Part shown: positions 1-13,700 of the stretch, piece after piece
How positions within the stretch are numbered: position 1 is the stretch's first letter
Layout: every line of letters begins with the position of its first letter
The notes under the pieces: generated by a model
What the model was told of the DNA's origin: nothing
Database searches by the model: none
What the model saw: the letters and a program-made list of their open reading frames with translations, nothing else
Source: Ctena decussata
Taxonomy: Eukaryota > Mollusca > Bivalvia > Lucinida > Lucinidae
Assembly: GCA_963989385.1 (NCBI GenBank)
Contig: OZ022499.1
Span: 53,805,757-53,869,756, forward strand
Direction of reading: 5' to 3'
Length of the DNA stretch: 64,000 nucleotides
Translations under genes and position numbers: made by a program

Positions 1-1582
1 ACAAATAGGCAAATGTCATTTCTACTTTAAAATATTGCATCATACATGTATCAGCAACTGTAGCGTCTACATCAATTTAAGCATACTTATTAAACAAAAC
101 AAAAAGACTTAATTTCAGTGTCCGAAAATTTCAGGTATTCCTCTTAATAAAGTCGGTTTAAGTCATTCCAGAGACACGATAACTTTTCAAAATAACTGTT
201 AAAATTTCTTCATAATATATAAGTCCACATACAAATGCCAGATAATTCAAATTTTGCTGCCCGAGGAAGCTGCAATAACTTGTTGAAAAATAGGCAAATT
301 TGCATTGATACTGTCAGAGGTCATTTGCTTAGGATGAATTCCTGCTTCCACTTTGGAAGGCTTTGGTCATCCAGAGAAGTAAACAGGATCTTCACGAAAA
401 ATGTTTCTTTTATACAAAAACAGGGGGGTAAACAACAAAATGTACATATCGCAGCCCTGTTCCATGTTATAATAATGTCACATCCTTTTGTCCTGTCAGG
501 AGAGGTTATATAATAGCGCTGCTTCGTACATGTACATGTGCACTCGTGTATTATTGAATTTGAACGAGTTGGCGGCATGAAAGGTAAGACGAGAGACTTT
601 GGTGGGCATGGGCATTTGATCGATTCCTCCCAACGAGTTTGATGAAATGTAAAGTGCGTGAACTGGAAAAAAGATTCTGTATAACATATGATTAAGTTTT
701 TTCTCGCTTTGGCGCATATATACGTCAAGAATTCGACATTAGTGTTAAGAACACGACATTAGTCAAAGGCGATGATTAATGAACTTCATCGCATAGAGTT
801 GGGCGTTCGGCAACGCATCCAGGTAACTTTGATATTTAATCCACCAGCGGATTAGCATAGGCGATATAACACTCCCAGCCGCAACATTATAATAATTCAA
901 GTGTGAGACTGAGGAGATGGCTTATAAAGATTTAAATATGTAAACAACATTTTATTAATTACTGACAAGTTGTATGTATTCAGAGTTCAATCTGTATAAA
1001 AACGTGTTGCCGGAAGCTTCTGTTGCCAAACTTGGGCTTGCCTTCGTTTTGTGTCTGAAAAAACCTTCGAGAACATACTTGATATCTACAAACAGCATTG
1101 GCTCTTGTCAAAGTGCGCGGATGCATAGGCTTATCTGAGCCTTTGCTGTTTGAATATTTGGTAAGCTGCCTTTCTGTGTCACATATGACAATCTTGATTA
1201 CACTTTCTCTTACTGCACATTGAGTTCAGCTGTTGTTTTCCAACTTCATTATTGAAATGTCACGATTCATCCGCCTGTACTTATTGATAATCGGCAGTGG
1301 AGGCGGACGAATCATGAGTTATCTTACAGCATGTCACACAGTGTACCGTAGACCTTGCACATTACAAGGTATCTCATGCTGAAAATTTGGGTATCTGCGA
1401 ATACCAGTAGGACTTCTATACCAGTAACATAACTGTTTACGGGAGATGGCTCGTTGCATATGTAGGCTTTATTTAAACCAGCCTCATTTCTGCTCCTATT
1501 TCAGTACGTATATAAATATAGAAGTTCATATGGTTGTGTTAAATCTATAAACAGTTTTCATCTCTTTCCTTTCTGTTTTCAG
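1..1582. other. Intron upstream of the first visible XDH-like exon
   Basis: No exon of the gene could be recognised here. It holds half of a foldback-like sequence (about 525-660, containing ATTATTGAATTTGAACGAGT, which resembles the palindrome at 61671-61812), a fragment resembling the foldback elements near 1115-1160, and a small inverted repeat at about 1263-1315. Confidence 0.5.
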
Positions 1583-1764
1583 CATGTGTGTACATCATTT
1601 TATAAGCAATCTGAGAGACGTACATTTTCCCATGCTTTAGTCAACAGCTGTATGTTTGTGCGTCTGTCAGAATCTGGCAAAGTTGAGTGTCTCAGGCTAG
1701 CATTTGGTGGTATTGGGAAACAAACAATAGTTTTTAAGAAGTTGCTGTCCAAGTATACAGGAAG
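1583..1764 (+). CDS. XDH: XDH-like exon 1 of window: end of FAD domain
   Basis: Begins in phase 0 after ttttcag and ends in phase 2 before gtacat. It encodes [20 protein letters not shown] and onward to SKYTGR. It aligns to the start of the C-terminal FAD subdomain (mammalian FKQA...GMRV). The stretch after the arginines reads TFSHALVN, which resembles aldehyde oxidase (ALAIVN) rather than the DDIA of vertebrate XDH. No methionine starts here; the gene continues upstream, but I could not find the preceding exon in bases 1-1582. Confidence 0.9.
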
Positions 1765-4700
1765 GTACATTCATTTGACTTACTTCTTCGCTCTAGATAA
1801 CATTTTTGTTCTATTCGTGTCTTTCTAATAGAATAGTTGATATAATAGTAGACTTAATGTTGATAGTAACATCCCAAACTACACGTAGATAACCACATCA
1901 GATATAGCGAGTTACACCAAAGGACTTATGTATGCAAAACATGTTTTAAAGCATGGCAGGTTTGAGGGAGGAAAAATAATTATCTTTAAATTTCAAAATT
2001 TATGTGTAGGTTATTCATTTCATATCATTAGACTCTAGTATATGTATCAAATGATAAAGCCAAATGATGGAACTCGTTTAGCTCCAATATTAGAAATGGT
2101 ACGCACATGAAATAATTTACATGGTTTTGTGTTGACAGAAACTGGGACGCTAAGCTATGCCAGGATATAATGGAGGAGTTACCGGCCTCATTGACATCTA
2201 AAGCTGGTCAAATTGACGACAAATATAAATTTGCTCTGGTTACTGGCTTCGTTATGAAGTTCTTCAATGAAGTAAATAGGCAAAAGGTAAGTGAACTGCA
2301 CCATCAAAGAGAGGTTATAGGGTAAATTTGAATTGCAAAAGACTCAGATCATGAAAGGTGAATAGTAAAAATTGCAGGGGAAGCAACTCGGCCATTTCAT
2401 TTTTTATTCCCTCCATGAAGAGGATCAACTCCTTAATGCAAACATTTGGTTGGCAAGGAGCAAATTTATGTCTTTAAGAGTGCATCTCTTTCTAAAATGG
2501 CTTCGCCCACAAGAAAAGCTAGAAGGAAGCCACAAAATCTGTTTTACCTTGAAAAAGTGGCGGAAAATCATGGAGATGTACAAATGTACCCAGATATTTA
2601 AACGTGTCTGCGTTGATTCAGTAGTCTGCTTGGTAGCATGAAATAAGCTCGTATAATAAAATCACGAAATGAAAGTAGGTGACTCGGTTTAATTGAGTCT
2701 GTTCATGACCAGTAATTAAATGTGCGACACTGGCCAGGCCCCGAGCACTGGCTTAAGTAGATCTTTATTTTCAGAATGACGCTAAATGGACTCAGTGATC
2801 CAAGTCAAGTCAAAGTCAAATCATTTATTTCTCTCAATCCATTACAAAAATGGCAATATGAGGTCAAATATAAATAATGATTCAAAGAGGCTCAAGAGTT
2901 AAGATGGAAACAGTGTAAGCATGTTACATACGACTAATATACTAGTAGTCATTTCAGGAGTACCTTTCGGAAATACGCTACAGCTGCGCTCGGGCGCAAG
3001 ACACGGGAACAACGGCCCTGCGCATTGCACCCAGAGCCCAGCCCCATACCCAAACATTTCCAAAAGAACCAGAAAATATAACCGGCATTATCATGAGGTC
3101 TTTTCTTGCGGAATATATCCAGCTAAATCTGGAATATGATCATTGTGCGATGATTTGTAGGCTGATCAGAGCCTTTGTTATTTGTATATGCCCTAAGGTC
3201 CAGTTTATCCTGGCGCGACTCTTTGTATAACAAGGGTAACTAATGCATTCCAGTAAGGAACAGGGTCAAGAGGTAGACACTTCCGTATAGGAAGATTAGG
3301 TATTTATTAGGCAATGCCAAATATACAAAAATAAAGGCTAAATGATTAAACAAACTTTCTCCACCATGCAACGCAACTGAAACAACTTTCGGTTTTGATG
3401 AAATTTCAAATACTTCTAGCACGAGGGATGTCAAAATGGTATACATCGTAAAACTAGCCAGTATTACTCATATCCATCCAAAACTGCTGTTTCGCTGGTT
3501 CACATACGTTTATAGATCTTCGTTGCCAGTCATTTTAGAACCCATTTCTCTTTAGCGCTTATCATTAGTACCAGTTAAAAGTATACTCCCTCATTTTTTC
3601 ACCAGCTCCAAAAAATATCGTTAGATAAAATATAATCACATTTAAATCCATTGTAAAAATTCAGAAAAAGTGTTTCAATTTAATACAGTTTTTAATTAAA
3701 ATAAAGTATCGAGATTGAAAATGTAAATTAACACAACCGTCAGCCAACAGGAGTCTATACCTCGCCTAAAGGTATTTTCTTATTCGTGCTCGCGCTAGTG
3801 ACATCACAGCAAATTAATTCTATCCAGTGAGGCGATTTCGATAGCGGTTCGCGATTGTAAAAATATATTTTATTTCTTGAAATAAAGTTACTTTTCACAA
3901 ATATTGGTCTTAATATCTATTGTCAAATGTATAAATGGGCCATTTCGGAGATACTCTGTAAATGTTACATGAAAACGAGTTTTTGTAATCATAAACAAGG
4001 GCGTAAATCTTTAAGTATTTTTTTTTGTAAAAAAAGCTGGCTTCCAGCAGTCGTCGAAATTACTTTATCAAGACTAAGCGTAGAGATTTTGCAAACATAT
4101 TCTGTTCTGTTCTCAGAAAACGACGAGCAGCCCTGCTAGCGATTCTGGTTTAATCGCTTCCCTAGGCATAGTGCCTTGCTGTGGGACTCAAGTTTATGAG
4201 CCGTTTACAGAGCCAGGCCAGAGTATGACAGACTCACTTCACCGACCAATACCTACCGTTTCATCTGAGGCTATTGTCTCGGGAGAGGCTGTATACATAG
4301 ATGACATCCCGGCAAAGGCAGGTAAACTAGTCATAACGACATTGTGATATAAAATGATTTCCTTCCATTTGGTTTTGATAGTTTCATCCCCACCCAACGG
4401 TCAAGTTCATGAGCTTGGAGATTTAGTTAAAGTTTAAGTTTAAAGTCTGTTTAAAAGCTTCTTGCCTAGACTTCAATTTAAAACAGGTCGACAATGCAGT
4501 TGTGCCCGTTGTGGCTTATAAGGTAAGGTCACAGACCTAAACCTATAGCTGCAGAACGGCCAAGTATCAGTCCTGATTATCTGTTCTTTCGTGCGTAGCT
4601 CTTCGGTGAAAAAAATGTTTTATGAACTGTGTAAATCAGTTGAATAGTGCACCTAATTTAGATTTAGTTAATACTGACTTGTACTTCTACTGACTCGGAC

Positions 4701-7700
4701 AAGCTTAAATTAGGATTTTTCGTTATTTCTTATATTAACTTGATGCAGTTTTTTGATTGAATAGCAACGTTAAGATTACACTTTTATGTATAAAGTACAT
4801 AAACAAGGCAGGTAATGATACATTTACATGCATATATTCTTTTTGATAGGAGAATTATTTCTCGCATTTGTCACGAGCAAACGCGCTCATGCATTGATAA
4901 CCAGCATAGATCCAAGTGCGGCTCTGCGTCTCTCCGGAGTTCATGGATTCATCGATCATACAGACGTTAAAGGAGAAAATACTTGGGGGTTCATTTTCAT
5001 GGAAGAGGAATTTCTAGCATCTGAAAAGGTATTACTGCGGGATAGTTGCCATTTTGCCCTTTAGCACATATTGTTTCTTCTCTAAATTTGAATTTTGATA
5101 AAACAAGTTTTTTTGAAGGTGTATGCAATACAATGTTGCAACAAGATATGTAAATGGCTTAGTTTAAGAGAAAAGAATACGCTACATGAACGGTTTGTAA
5201 AGTTTCTTTGGTTTACAGGAGAGCAAATGTTTACAAATCCACTGTCTTTGTTTGCCGACCCTTTTAATATATTATGAAACATTGAATTCATACTTTGTAT
5301 TTAAGGCAATTTACTCTCACTAATAGAGTGATTTTCTTTCAGTATATGCTACTTACAAATACAGCTCTGCAAAAACGAATATTTGTTAAATGAAACTAGT
5401 ATTGTTATACGATGGTCATATACTGACATAATGAAACTGTTTTTGCTTTCGTGCTTTATGTTGCATTAAAACTTTCTTATGAAATATTGGGCATCCCCAA
5501 CCCATGTAGTTTTAGCTCACCTGAGCCATAGGCTCAGGGTGAGCTATTGTGATCATCCAGTGTCCGTCGTCCTCGTGCGTCGTGCGTCGTCAACAATTTG
5601 CTTTAAATGACATCTAGTCGGAAACCGCTAGGCCTAGGGCAATGATATTTGGTATGAAGCATTGTCTTGTGGTCCTCTACCAAGTTCGTTAAAATGGTGG
5701 CCCCAGGATTCAAATTGGCCCTGGGGCAGGGGGTTTGGAGTTGGAAACCAAAAAAATACTTAAAAATCTTTTCCTCCTTAACTGCTTGGCCCAGATGCTT
5801 GCAATTTGTTATGTAGCATTGCCTAGTGGTCCTCTACCAAGTTCGTTCAAATGGTGACCCAAGGGTTCAAAATGGCCCTGGGGCAGGGCGACTTGGGTTC
5901 GAAACTAAAAAATACTTAAAATCTTCTTCTCCAGAACAGCTTGGCTCAGATGCTTGAAATTTGGTATGTAGCATTGCCTAGTGGCCCTCTACCAAGTTAG
6001 TTCAAATGGAGGCCCCGAGGTCCAAAATGGCCCTGGGGCAGGGGATCTTGGATTCGAAACTAAAAAAATACTTAAAAATTTTCTTCTCCAGAACTGCTAG
6101 GCTCAGATGCTTGAAATTTAGTATGTAACATTGCCTGGTGGTCCTCTACCAAGTTTGTTCAAATGGAGGCCCCAGGGTCCAAAATGGCCCTGGGGCAGGG
6201 GGTCTTAGGTTCGAAACTTAAAATACTTAAATATCTTCTTCTTCAGAACCACTGGGCTCAGATGCTTGAATTTTGTATGTAACATTGCCTAGTAGTCCTC
6301 TACCTATTTGTTCAAATGGTGGCCACAGGGTCCAGAATTGCCCCAGGGCTTGGGGTCTTGGGTTCGAAACTAAACAAATACTTAAAAAATTCTTCTTTAG
6401 ATTTGCTTGGCTCAGATGCTCGTATGTAGCATTGCCTAGTGGTTCTCTGACAAGTTTGTTCAAATGGTGGCCCCAGGGTCCAAAATGGCCCTGGGGCAGG
6501 CGGTCTTGGGTTCGAAACTAAAAAATACTTAAAAAACCTTCTTCTCCAGAACTGCTTGGCTCAGATGTTTGAAATTTGTATGTAGCATTGCCTAGTGGAC
6601 CTCTGCCAAGTTTGTACAAATGGTGGCCGCAGGGTCCAAAATGGTCCTGGGGCAGGGGGTCTTGTGTTCGAAACTAAAAAATACTTAAAAATTTTCTTCT
6701 CCAGAACTGCTAGGCTCCAGTGCTTGAAATTTGGTTTGTAGCATTGCCTTTAGGTCTTCTTCCAAGTTTGTTCAAATGGCGACCCCAGGATCCAAAATGT
6801 CCCTGGGGCAGGGGGTCTTGTGTTCGAAACTAAAAAATACTTAAAAATAAAAAAATACTTAAAAATCTTCTTCACCAGTACTGCTTGCCTTGCATGCTTG
6901 AAATTTGGTATGTAACATTGCCTAGTGGTCCTCTACCAAGTTTGTTCAAACGGTGGCCCCAGGGTCCAAAATGGCCCCGGGGCAGGGAGTCCCAGATTTG
7001 AACCATAGAAATACATAGAAAAATATTTAAAAAATCTTCTGCATCAGAACCGCAAGGCTCAGATGCTTGAAATTTTGTATGTAGCATTTCCTACTAGTCC
7101 TTTACCAAGTTTGTTGAAATGGTGGCCCAAAGGTCTAAAATGGCTCCGCAACAAGGAGTCCTAGGTTTGAACCATAGAAATTTATAGAAAAATATTCAAA
7201 AATCTTCTTCAGAACCACTTGGCTCAGATACTTGAAATTTGGTATGTAGCTCTGCCTAGTAGTCTTTTACCAAGTATGTTCAAAAGATGACCCCAGGCTC
7301 TAAAATGGCCCCGCCCCAGGGGGTCCTGGGTTTGAACCATAGAACTACATAGTTATTTATATTCAAAATTCTTCTTCTTCAGAACCACTTGGCTCAGATG
7401 CTTGAAAACTGGTACGATGCATTGCCTTGTTGTCCTTTATCAAGTTTGTTCAAATGATGGTCCCAGGGTCCAAAACGGCAGGCAGTCCTGAGTTTGAGCC
7501 ATAGAAATACATAGGAAACTATTAAAAAAACCTTCTTCTTCAGAACCACTTGGCTCAGATGCATGAAATTTTGTATGATGCATTGCCTGGTGGACTCCTG
7601 AAAAATTTGTGTAAATGGTGGCCCTGGGATTCAAAATGGCCCTGATGTGGGGAGTCTTGGGTTCGAAATTAAAATGTACTTAAAAACCTTTTTCTCCAGA

Positions 7701-10700
7701 ACCCCTTAGTGCAGATGCTTAAAATTTTTTATGATGCATTGCCTAATGGTCCATTACCAAGTTTGTTCAAATGATGGTGCCAGGGTCAAAAAGTGCCCCG
7801 CCCCAGTGGGTCCTGGGTTTGAACCATAGAAATACATAGAAAAATATTAAAAAATCTTCTTCAGAACCACTTGACTCAGAGGCTTGAAATTTAGCTTTTA
7901 GCATTGCCTAGTGGTCCTTTACCAAGCTTATTCAAATGATGGCCCCAGGGTCCAAAATGGCCCGGCTCCAAGGGTCCAGGGTTTGAACCATAGCAATACA
8001 TAGAAAAACATTCAAAATCTTCTTCAGAAGAGAACCATTTGGAAATGGTTGCAAACAAGTTTGTTCAAATTATGACCCTAGTTTGACCTTTAACCTGTTT
8101 GCTCAGGTGAGCGATTCAGGGCCTATTGGCCCTCTTGTCTTTTATGATAATAAACGGCGTCTACAGACTAACAAGTAATACTTTCTGACATAAATAGCCT
8201 ATTGCTGGTATAGTAGCAGAGACACGAGAACTGGCCCGAGCAGCGTCGTATCTGGTGAAAGTTGAATATCAGGACCTAAAGCCTATTCTAACTATCGAGG
8301 TACGGTTATTTTTTCATTTTAAAAGTGCATCCTATTCAGAAAGGTCTTTGTCATCCAGGGGGGCTAACAGGAAATCACAGAATTCGTTTTCCATTGCAAA
8401 AGTAGCGGAAAGCATGGCGATGTACTCAAACATTTTACATATCCAGATTCTTAAGTTCTGGCCGGCGAATTTGGAATCCTTAAGAACGGCAATTGTCCAT
8501 CATGATAATAGAGTCGGCACAACGGTATGTCAGGCTTATCACTTAAGGACTCGTGTCGCAAAAGCACATCATACGTTATTAAAGGCATTGTATTCGCTAG
8601 TATGTAAAATTATGACTAAACGTTGCCGCTTCTCATAATATCTTCAGAAAAATAGGCACTGTTACTCGTGTAAGACGCGCATGTTTAAGTAACACTATAA
8701 CATACGATGTATAAAAATGTACGAAGTTCTCAATGTGCAGATCTATAGAAAACGTCATAGACAGTCTCTACGGCCCTGTTTGTCTAACTATACATGTTTG
8801 TTCTGATAGATCTTTGTTACTTTATTTCCGATGTCGCATTTCAAAGATTTTTAGCTCACTGAGCACGTATAGCTCAAGTGAACTATTCCTATAGGCAAGC
8901 ATCCGGCGTCCGTCCGTCCGTCCTTTAACATCTCCTCCTAAACCACTGTCCCAATTTGGCCAAAAACTTCACAGTAATGATCCTTGGGTGGATCTGACTG
9001 AAAGTTGTTCAAAGATTTAAAATCCCAGCAGAACTCTGGTTTCCATGGCAACAAAAAGGTAAATTTTGAAGTAAATCTTAAAAAATCTTCTTGTCAGAAA
9101 CTACAAGGGCCAGGTCTATCTAATTTAGTATGTTGCTTCATCTAGTGGACTTCTACCAAGATTGTTCAAATTATGCCTCTGGGGTCCAAAATGCCCCTGC
9201 TCTAGGGGTCACGTGTTTTACGTAAGGTCATATAGGGTAAATCTTAAAAGATCTTCATGTCAGAAACTATATGGGCCAGGTCTGTCTAATGTGGTATGTA
9301 GCTTAATCTAGTACACCTCTGCTAAGAGTGTCCAAATTAAGCTCCTGGGGTCAAAAATGGCCCCGCCCCGGGGGTCATGTTTTTAATAGGCTCATATAGG
9401 GTAACTCGACCAAACCTGCACAAGGTATAAGATGGAGATCAGTGCTGAGAAGACCAAACTGATGTCAAACAGCGCAGATGGCGTCCAGAGGGAGATCAAG
9501 GTAAATGTGCAGACCCTGGGTACCGTAAGCAGCTTCAAATACTTTGGAGCAGTTTTCTCAGATGATGGCTCAAAACAGGAGGTTCTCTGAAGGATTGCAC
9601 AAGCCACTTCAGCTCTTGCCGAGCTGAAACCCATTTGGAGAGATAACAACATATCTCTTGGATCAAAGGTGAAACTGATGCGCTCCCTTGTCATTTCCAT
9701 ATTTCTGTATGCCTGTGAATCGTGGACCTTGACAGCATAGTTAGAGAAAAGAACGCAGGCCTTTGAGATGAGATGCTACCGAAGGTTACTGAACATTTCG
9801 TACAAGGACCATATAATCAATGAGGAGGTTCGCAGGAAGATCCAAGCAGCCGTTGGAGAATATGATGAACTCCTGACGCTGGTTAAGAAACGGAAACTAA
9901 GGTGGTTTGGCCACGTTTCAATGTCTTCTGGTTTAGCAAAGACAATTCTTCAGGGCACAGCGAAAGGGAAAAGAAGAAGAGGTAGATCGAAGAAGAGGTG
10001 GGAGGACAATATCAAGGAGTGGACATGAATGGATTTTGCTAGTTCAAATAGGGCAGCTGAAAACAGGACAATGTGGAAAGGGATTGTTTTGAAGTCATCT
10101 GTGGTGCCCCAACGACCTAGTAAGGTTATGGGATAGAATAGAATAGAATATAGGGTAAATCAGAAAAAATCTTCTTGTCAGAAACTATAAGGGCCAGGTC
10201 TGTCTAATTTGGTATGTAGCCTCATCTAGTGGACCTCTTCCAAGATTGTTCAAATTATGCTCCTGGGGTCAAAAATGGCCCCGCCGTGGGCGTCACATGT
10301 TTTACATAGGCTCATATATGAGCCACGACACGAGAAAACCAACAATGTGGTTGTGCGCCCAGCGCAGACTCTGAACAGCTTGGACATCCGCCCAGTCTGA
10401 TCAGACTCTTCGCTAACGGCTTAAAGGGTAGCTAAAGGTCTAAGCTACCTCCATGCGGACAGCGAAGACTCTGATCAGACTGGGCGGATGCCCTTGCTGA
10501 TCTGAGTCTGCACTGGGCGCACGACCACATTGTTGGTTTTGTCGTGTCGCGGCTCATATGGTAAATCTTAAAATATCTTCTTGTCAGAAACTACAAGGGA
10601 CAGGTCTGTCTAATTTGGTATGTAGCTTCATCTAGTAAATCTCTACCAATATTATTCAAAGTATGCCCCTGGGGTCAAAAATGGCGCCGCCCCAGGGGTC

Positions 10701-13700
10701 ACTTGTTTTACATAGGCTTATATAGGGTAAAACCTTAAAATTCTTCTTGTCAGAAACTACAAGAGTCAGATCTTCCAGATTTGGTTTGTAGCTTCATCTG
10801 GTTAAACTTTACCAGGATTGTTCAAATTATGCCCGTGGCCGTGGGATCAAAAATGGCCCCGCCCCCGGGGTCACATATTTTACATAAGCTCATATAGGGT
10901 TAAACCTGTAAAAATCTTCTTGTTAGAAACTACAAAAGTCAGATCTTCCAGATTTGGTTTGAAGCTTCATCTGGTAGTCCTTTACCAAGATGGTTCAAAT
11001 TATGCCCCTCAAGGGTCAAAATTTGCCCCGACCTGGGGTCACAAGGCCTCCATGGGTGGGGCTTATTTTCCATGTTAGCCTATATAGGCTCCCTCCCACC
11101 AGCCCCCCATCCCACGTTAAACCAAAGGCCCATACAACAGCAAGCTGCTATGCAATGCCATTTCCAGGCATCAATCCCTGCTCCCCACCCCACCCACGCA
11201 AAGGCAACTCTACAAGCCACTATGCTGCTGTCAAGTACCAGTCCCCTTTCTTTTTCCCGCTTCCCCCTCCTCCCCTCTCCGGTCAAATCCCCCTATAAAG
11301 CTTTACAGGCCAACATACCATTTCCATTGCCAAGCACCAGCACCCCCTCCCAAGGGCTGTACAATTGAGCTACTTAAACCTCCAGGCTACCATCCAATAA
11401 CAGTCATGTTTGGACAACTTGTAAACTAAAGTCCAATGTAGAGGAAGATGATAGTCTTTTAGATTAAGTATGTTGCATTCAGTTGTTGAAGTAACTGATG
11501 ATGATTGAAGACTACCACTCAGGTGAGCGAAGTAGGGTCCTCTGGGCCCTCTTGTCGCAATATTATTCTATGCCTCTTCAATAAAGCTGCGCAAAAGGCC
11601 TTCTGATTTAGCCCTTCAAAACGCTCGCCGTATGTTTTAAGTGTCATAATATTACTCTCACGCTTACACTAAGTCTGAGAGTTATACTTATAAAAATGCA
11701 TTTCTAACTTCAGGAAGCCATCAAGGAGAGCTCTTTCTACGAATCAAACAGCGACTTATTAGCTGGAAATACAGAAGATGGCTTTCAAGCCTCAACACAC
11801 GTGTTGGAGGGCGAATTCAAAGCGGGCTCTCAGGAACATTTCTACTTTGAACCGCATTCTTGTCTTGCTGTCCCAGTTGGAGAATTTGATGAAATGGATA
11901 TACACATCTCGACGCATAATTTATTGTTTGCACAGGTAGACTTCAAAGGCTATAATATGAGCCGCGACAAGACAAAACAAACAAAGAGGAATGGGTGCTC
12001 GGCGAAGTATCAGAACGACCTTGGCAACCGCCCAGCCTTGAAATAGTCTTTGCTGTGGACTTAAAGGGTAGCTAAGGGTCTAAGCTGGCTCCATGCGGAC
12101 AGCGAAGACTCTTATCATACTGGACGGATGCCCAGGCTGATCTGAGTCTTCGCCTGGCGCTCATGCGACGTTGTTGGTTTTGTCGTTTCCCGGCTCATAT
12201 ATATGTTCCGCACAAAGTAAGAATCGGGACAATTCCGGAATTTGTCCTGCGCAAAGTAGGAATTCTCACTTTGTGTTACAATTCCGGAATTTAACCGGTT
12301 CAATTCTAGAATTGCGCAAGGCATTCGTTTGTTTATCGGACAGGTCTCGGCGCAAAGTAGGATTGTCTGGGACAAAGCTAGAATCAAACCTTTAATTTAA
12401 AGGGAAATCACCTCAATGTTCGTGCGCATACATTTTGACGCAGCGTCATTGTTTCCTGCTATGGTTAGCATGACGTCGTTTGCCGTAACACTAAAACGTT
12501 TATGTCAAATTTCGAAGACAACATGGGTGCTTTGTTGAAACAGATGTATAAGTGTTTTACGACAGAAAAATGGTAAATATATAAAACTGGACAAAAAAAT
12601 ACGACAAAAATGGGGCTGAAGAATTTTATACGGAAAAGAGAGCGCCAATTTTTTTTGCCGGTAGTGTGTAATATTTTAGGAATTATTTGTCAGGTAAAGA
12701 GAGGCTGTGAAAAATGCAAACGCGTTTTGAATCTCGTAATTACTTAACGAAAGTATAAATACAAATAAGGACTTGGTACCGTTTGCTTGAGTCATGAAAT
12801 ACCCATGCAAACAGTGAAAGCGGAGATAAGACTGAACAAATGCGCAGGCTGATCTAAGCTTTTATTGTTAGCTCATGTCCTTACGGTAATTATGTTTTGT
12901 CTTTTTCTTTTCTGTTTGAATGGTTGCTTCTAAGATTTAACGCAAGTGACATAAGACGATCAGCCATATTGTTCTCGTAAGATACAAATTTTACAACGGC
13001 TAGGCGGCGACACTCTTATTTGGTTTAAACACATTTATTTCAAACTTTTTTTTTACAGTTCACATAAACATTGTTACAATACAAATAATGGGATTGGAAC
13101 GAAAGCACATGTACTTATAAAGTTCCTCTCCCTACATATTTCTAACAAGTATACATCGTGGCGACAGTTTGTCAGAATAGTTGAACCAAATTATCAGGTA
13201 AATATATAAATGACATAATTTTTCAAAAACAGATAGAATCAGTAAAAAAAAATAATAACACAGAATTTCCGTACATGAAACAAAAAAAGGAAAAAAAAAA
13301 AAAAAACTGGAGAGAAAAAGATCAATCGAAAAAAAAAATCCTTCAATATAAATATGCAATTTATGTAGTTGAGGATGAGAGAGAGGGTGCAGATTTGCAG
13401 TGACAGTCGCATCAAACACAACAATTTTCATTCCTGACATGAAAAAAAACAACCGCATGCTTATTAATAAGATTATATGCTCAAAACCGTTTAGAATCCA
13501 AAATAAATTTATGCACCTTTTCGAATATAACTGTTTTTGTATCAAGTGAAAAAGAATCATTACCCTATAAAAAAAGACAGCGAGGGAGTCTGATACTGTG
13601 ACACTGAATTTAAGAGTTCAGTTCGTTGTACCTGATAGTGCCTGCAGTGCAAGAAGTAATATTGGGCATTTTCTATGCTGCCACACTGGCATAAAGGAGA

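Larger units (their letters stand above)
8853..11555 (+). mobile_element. Helentron-like element, copy B, with ~170-bp tandem core and two later insertions
   Basis: The left end, AGCTCACTGAGC, is one base shorter than in copy A. The right end is CTCAGGTGAGC, then an AGGGTCC/GGGCCCT hairpin and CTTGT. Core units of about 170 bp contain atcttcttgtcagaaactac and caaaaatggccccgcccc. The array is interrupted by a retrotransposon fragment (9405-10148) and a foldback element (10320-10555). Its last ~450 bp (11080-11520) is non-repetitive C-rich sequence. Confidence 0.7.

Noticed and set aside
577..590. Donor-like AAAG|GTAAGA as an upstream XDH exon end
   Set aside because: The preceding bases belong to a foldback-like repeat shared with 61.7 kb and do not encode the expected FAD-domain residues.
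1586..1828. Independent small gene starting at 1586
   Set aside because: It is the XDH-like exon read through its donor into the intron; the apparent start is a GTG.
5341..5420. Possible microexon (after tttctttcag at 5342, or around 5400) supplying the six missing XDH residues
   Set aside because: No stretch with AG and GT borders, 18 nt in phase 0 and a V..VG(H/Q)-like translation could be found.
9392..9700. 102-codon minus-strand open frame
   Set aside because: It is antisense to the retrotransposon fragment, whose plus-strand translation is clearly the real one.
11072..11368. Pro/Ser-rich overlapping frames near 11.1-11.4 kb
   Set aside because: C-rich low-complexity sequence inside Helentron-like copy B; several frames are open at once only because of base composition.
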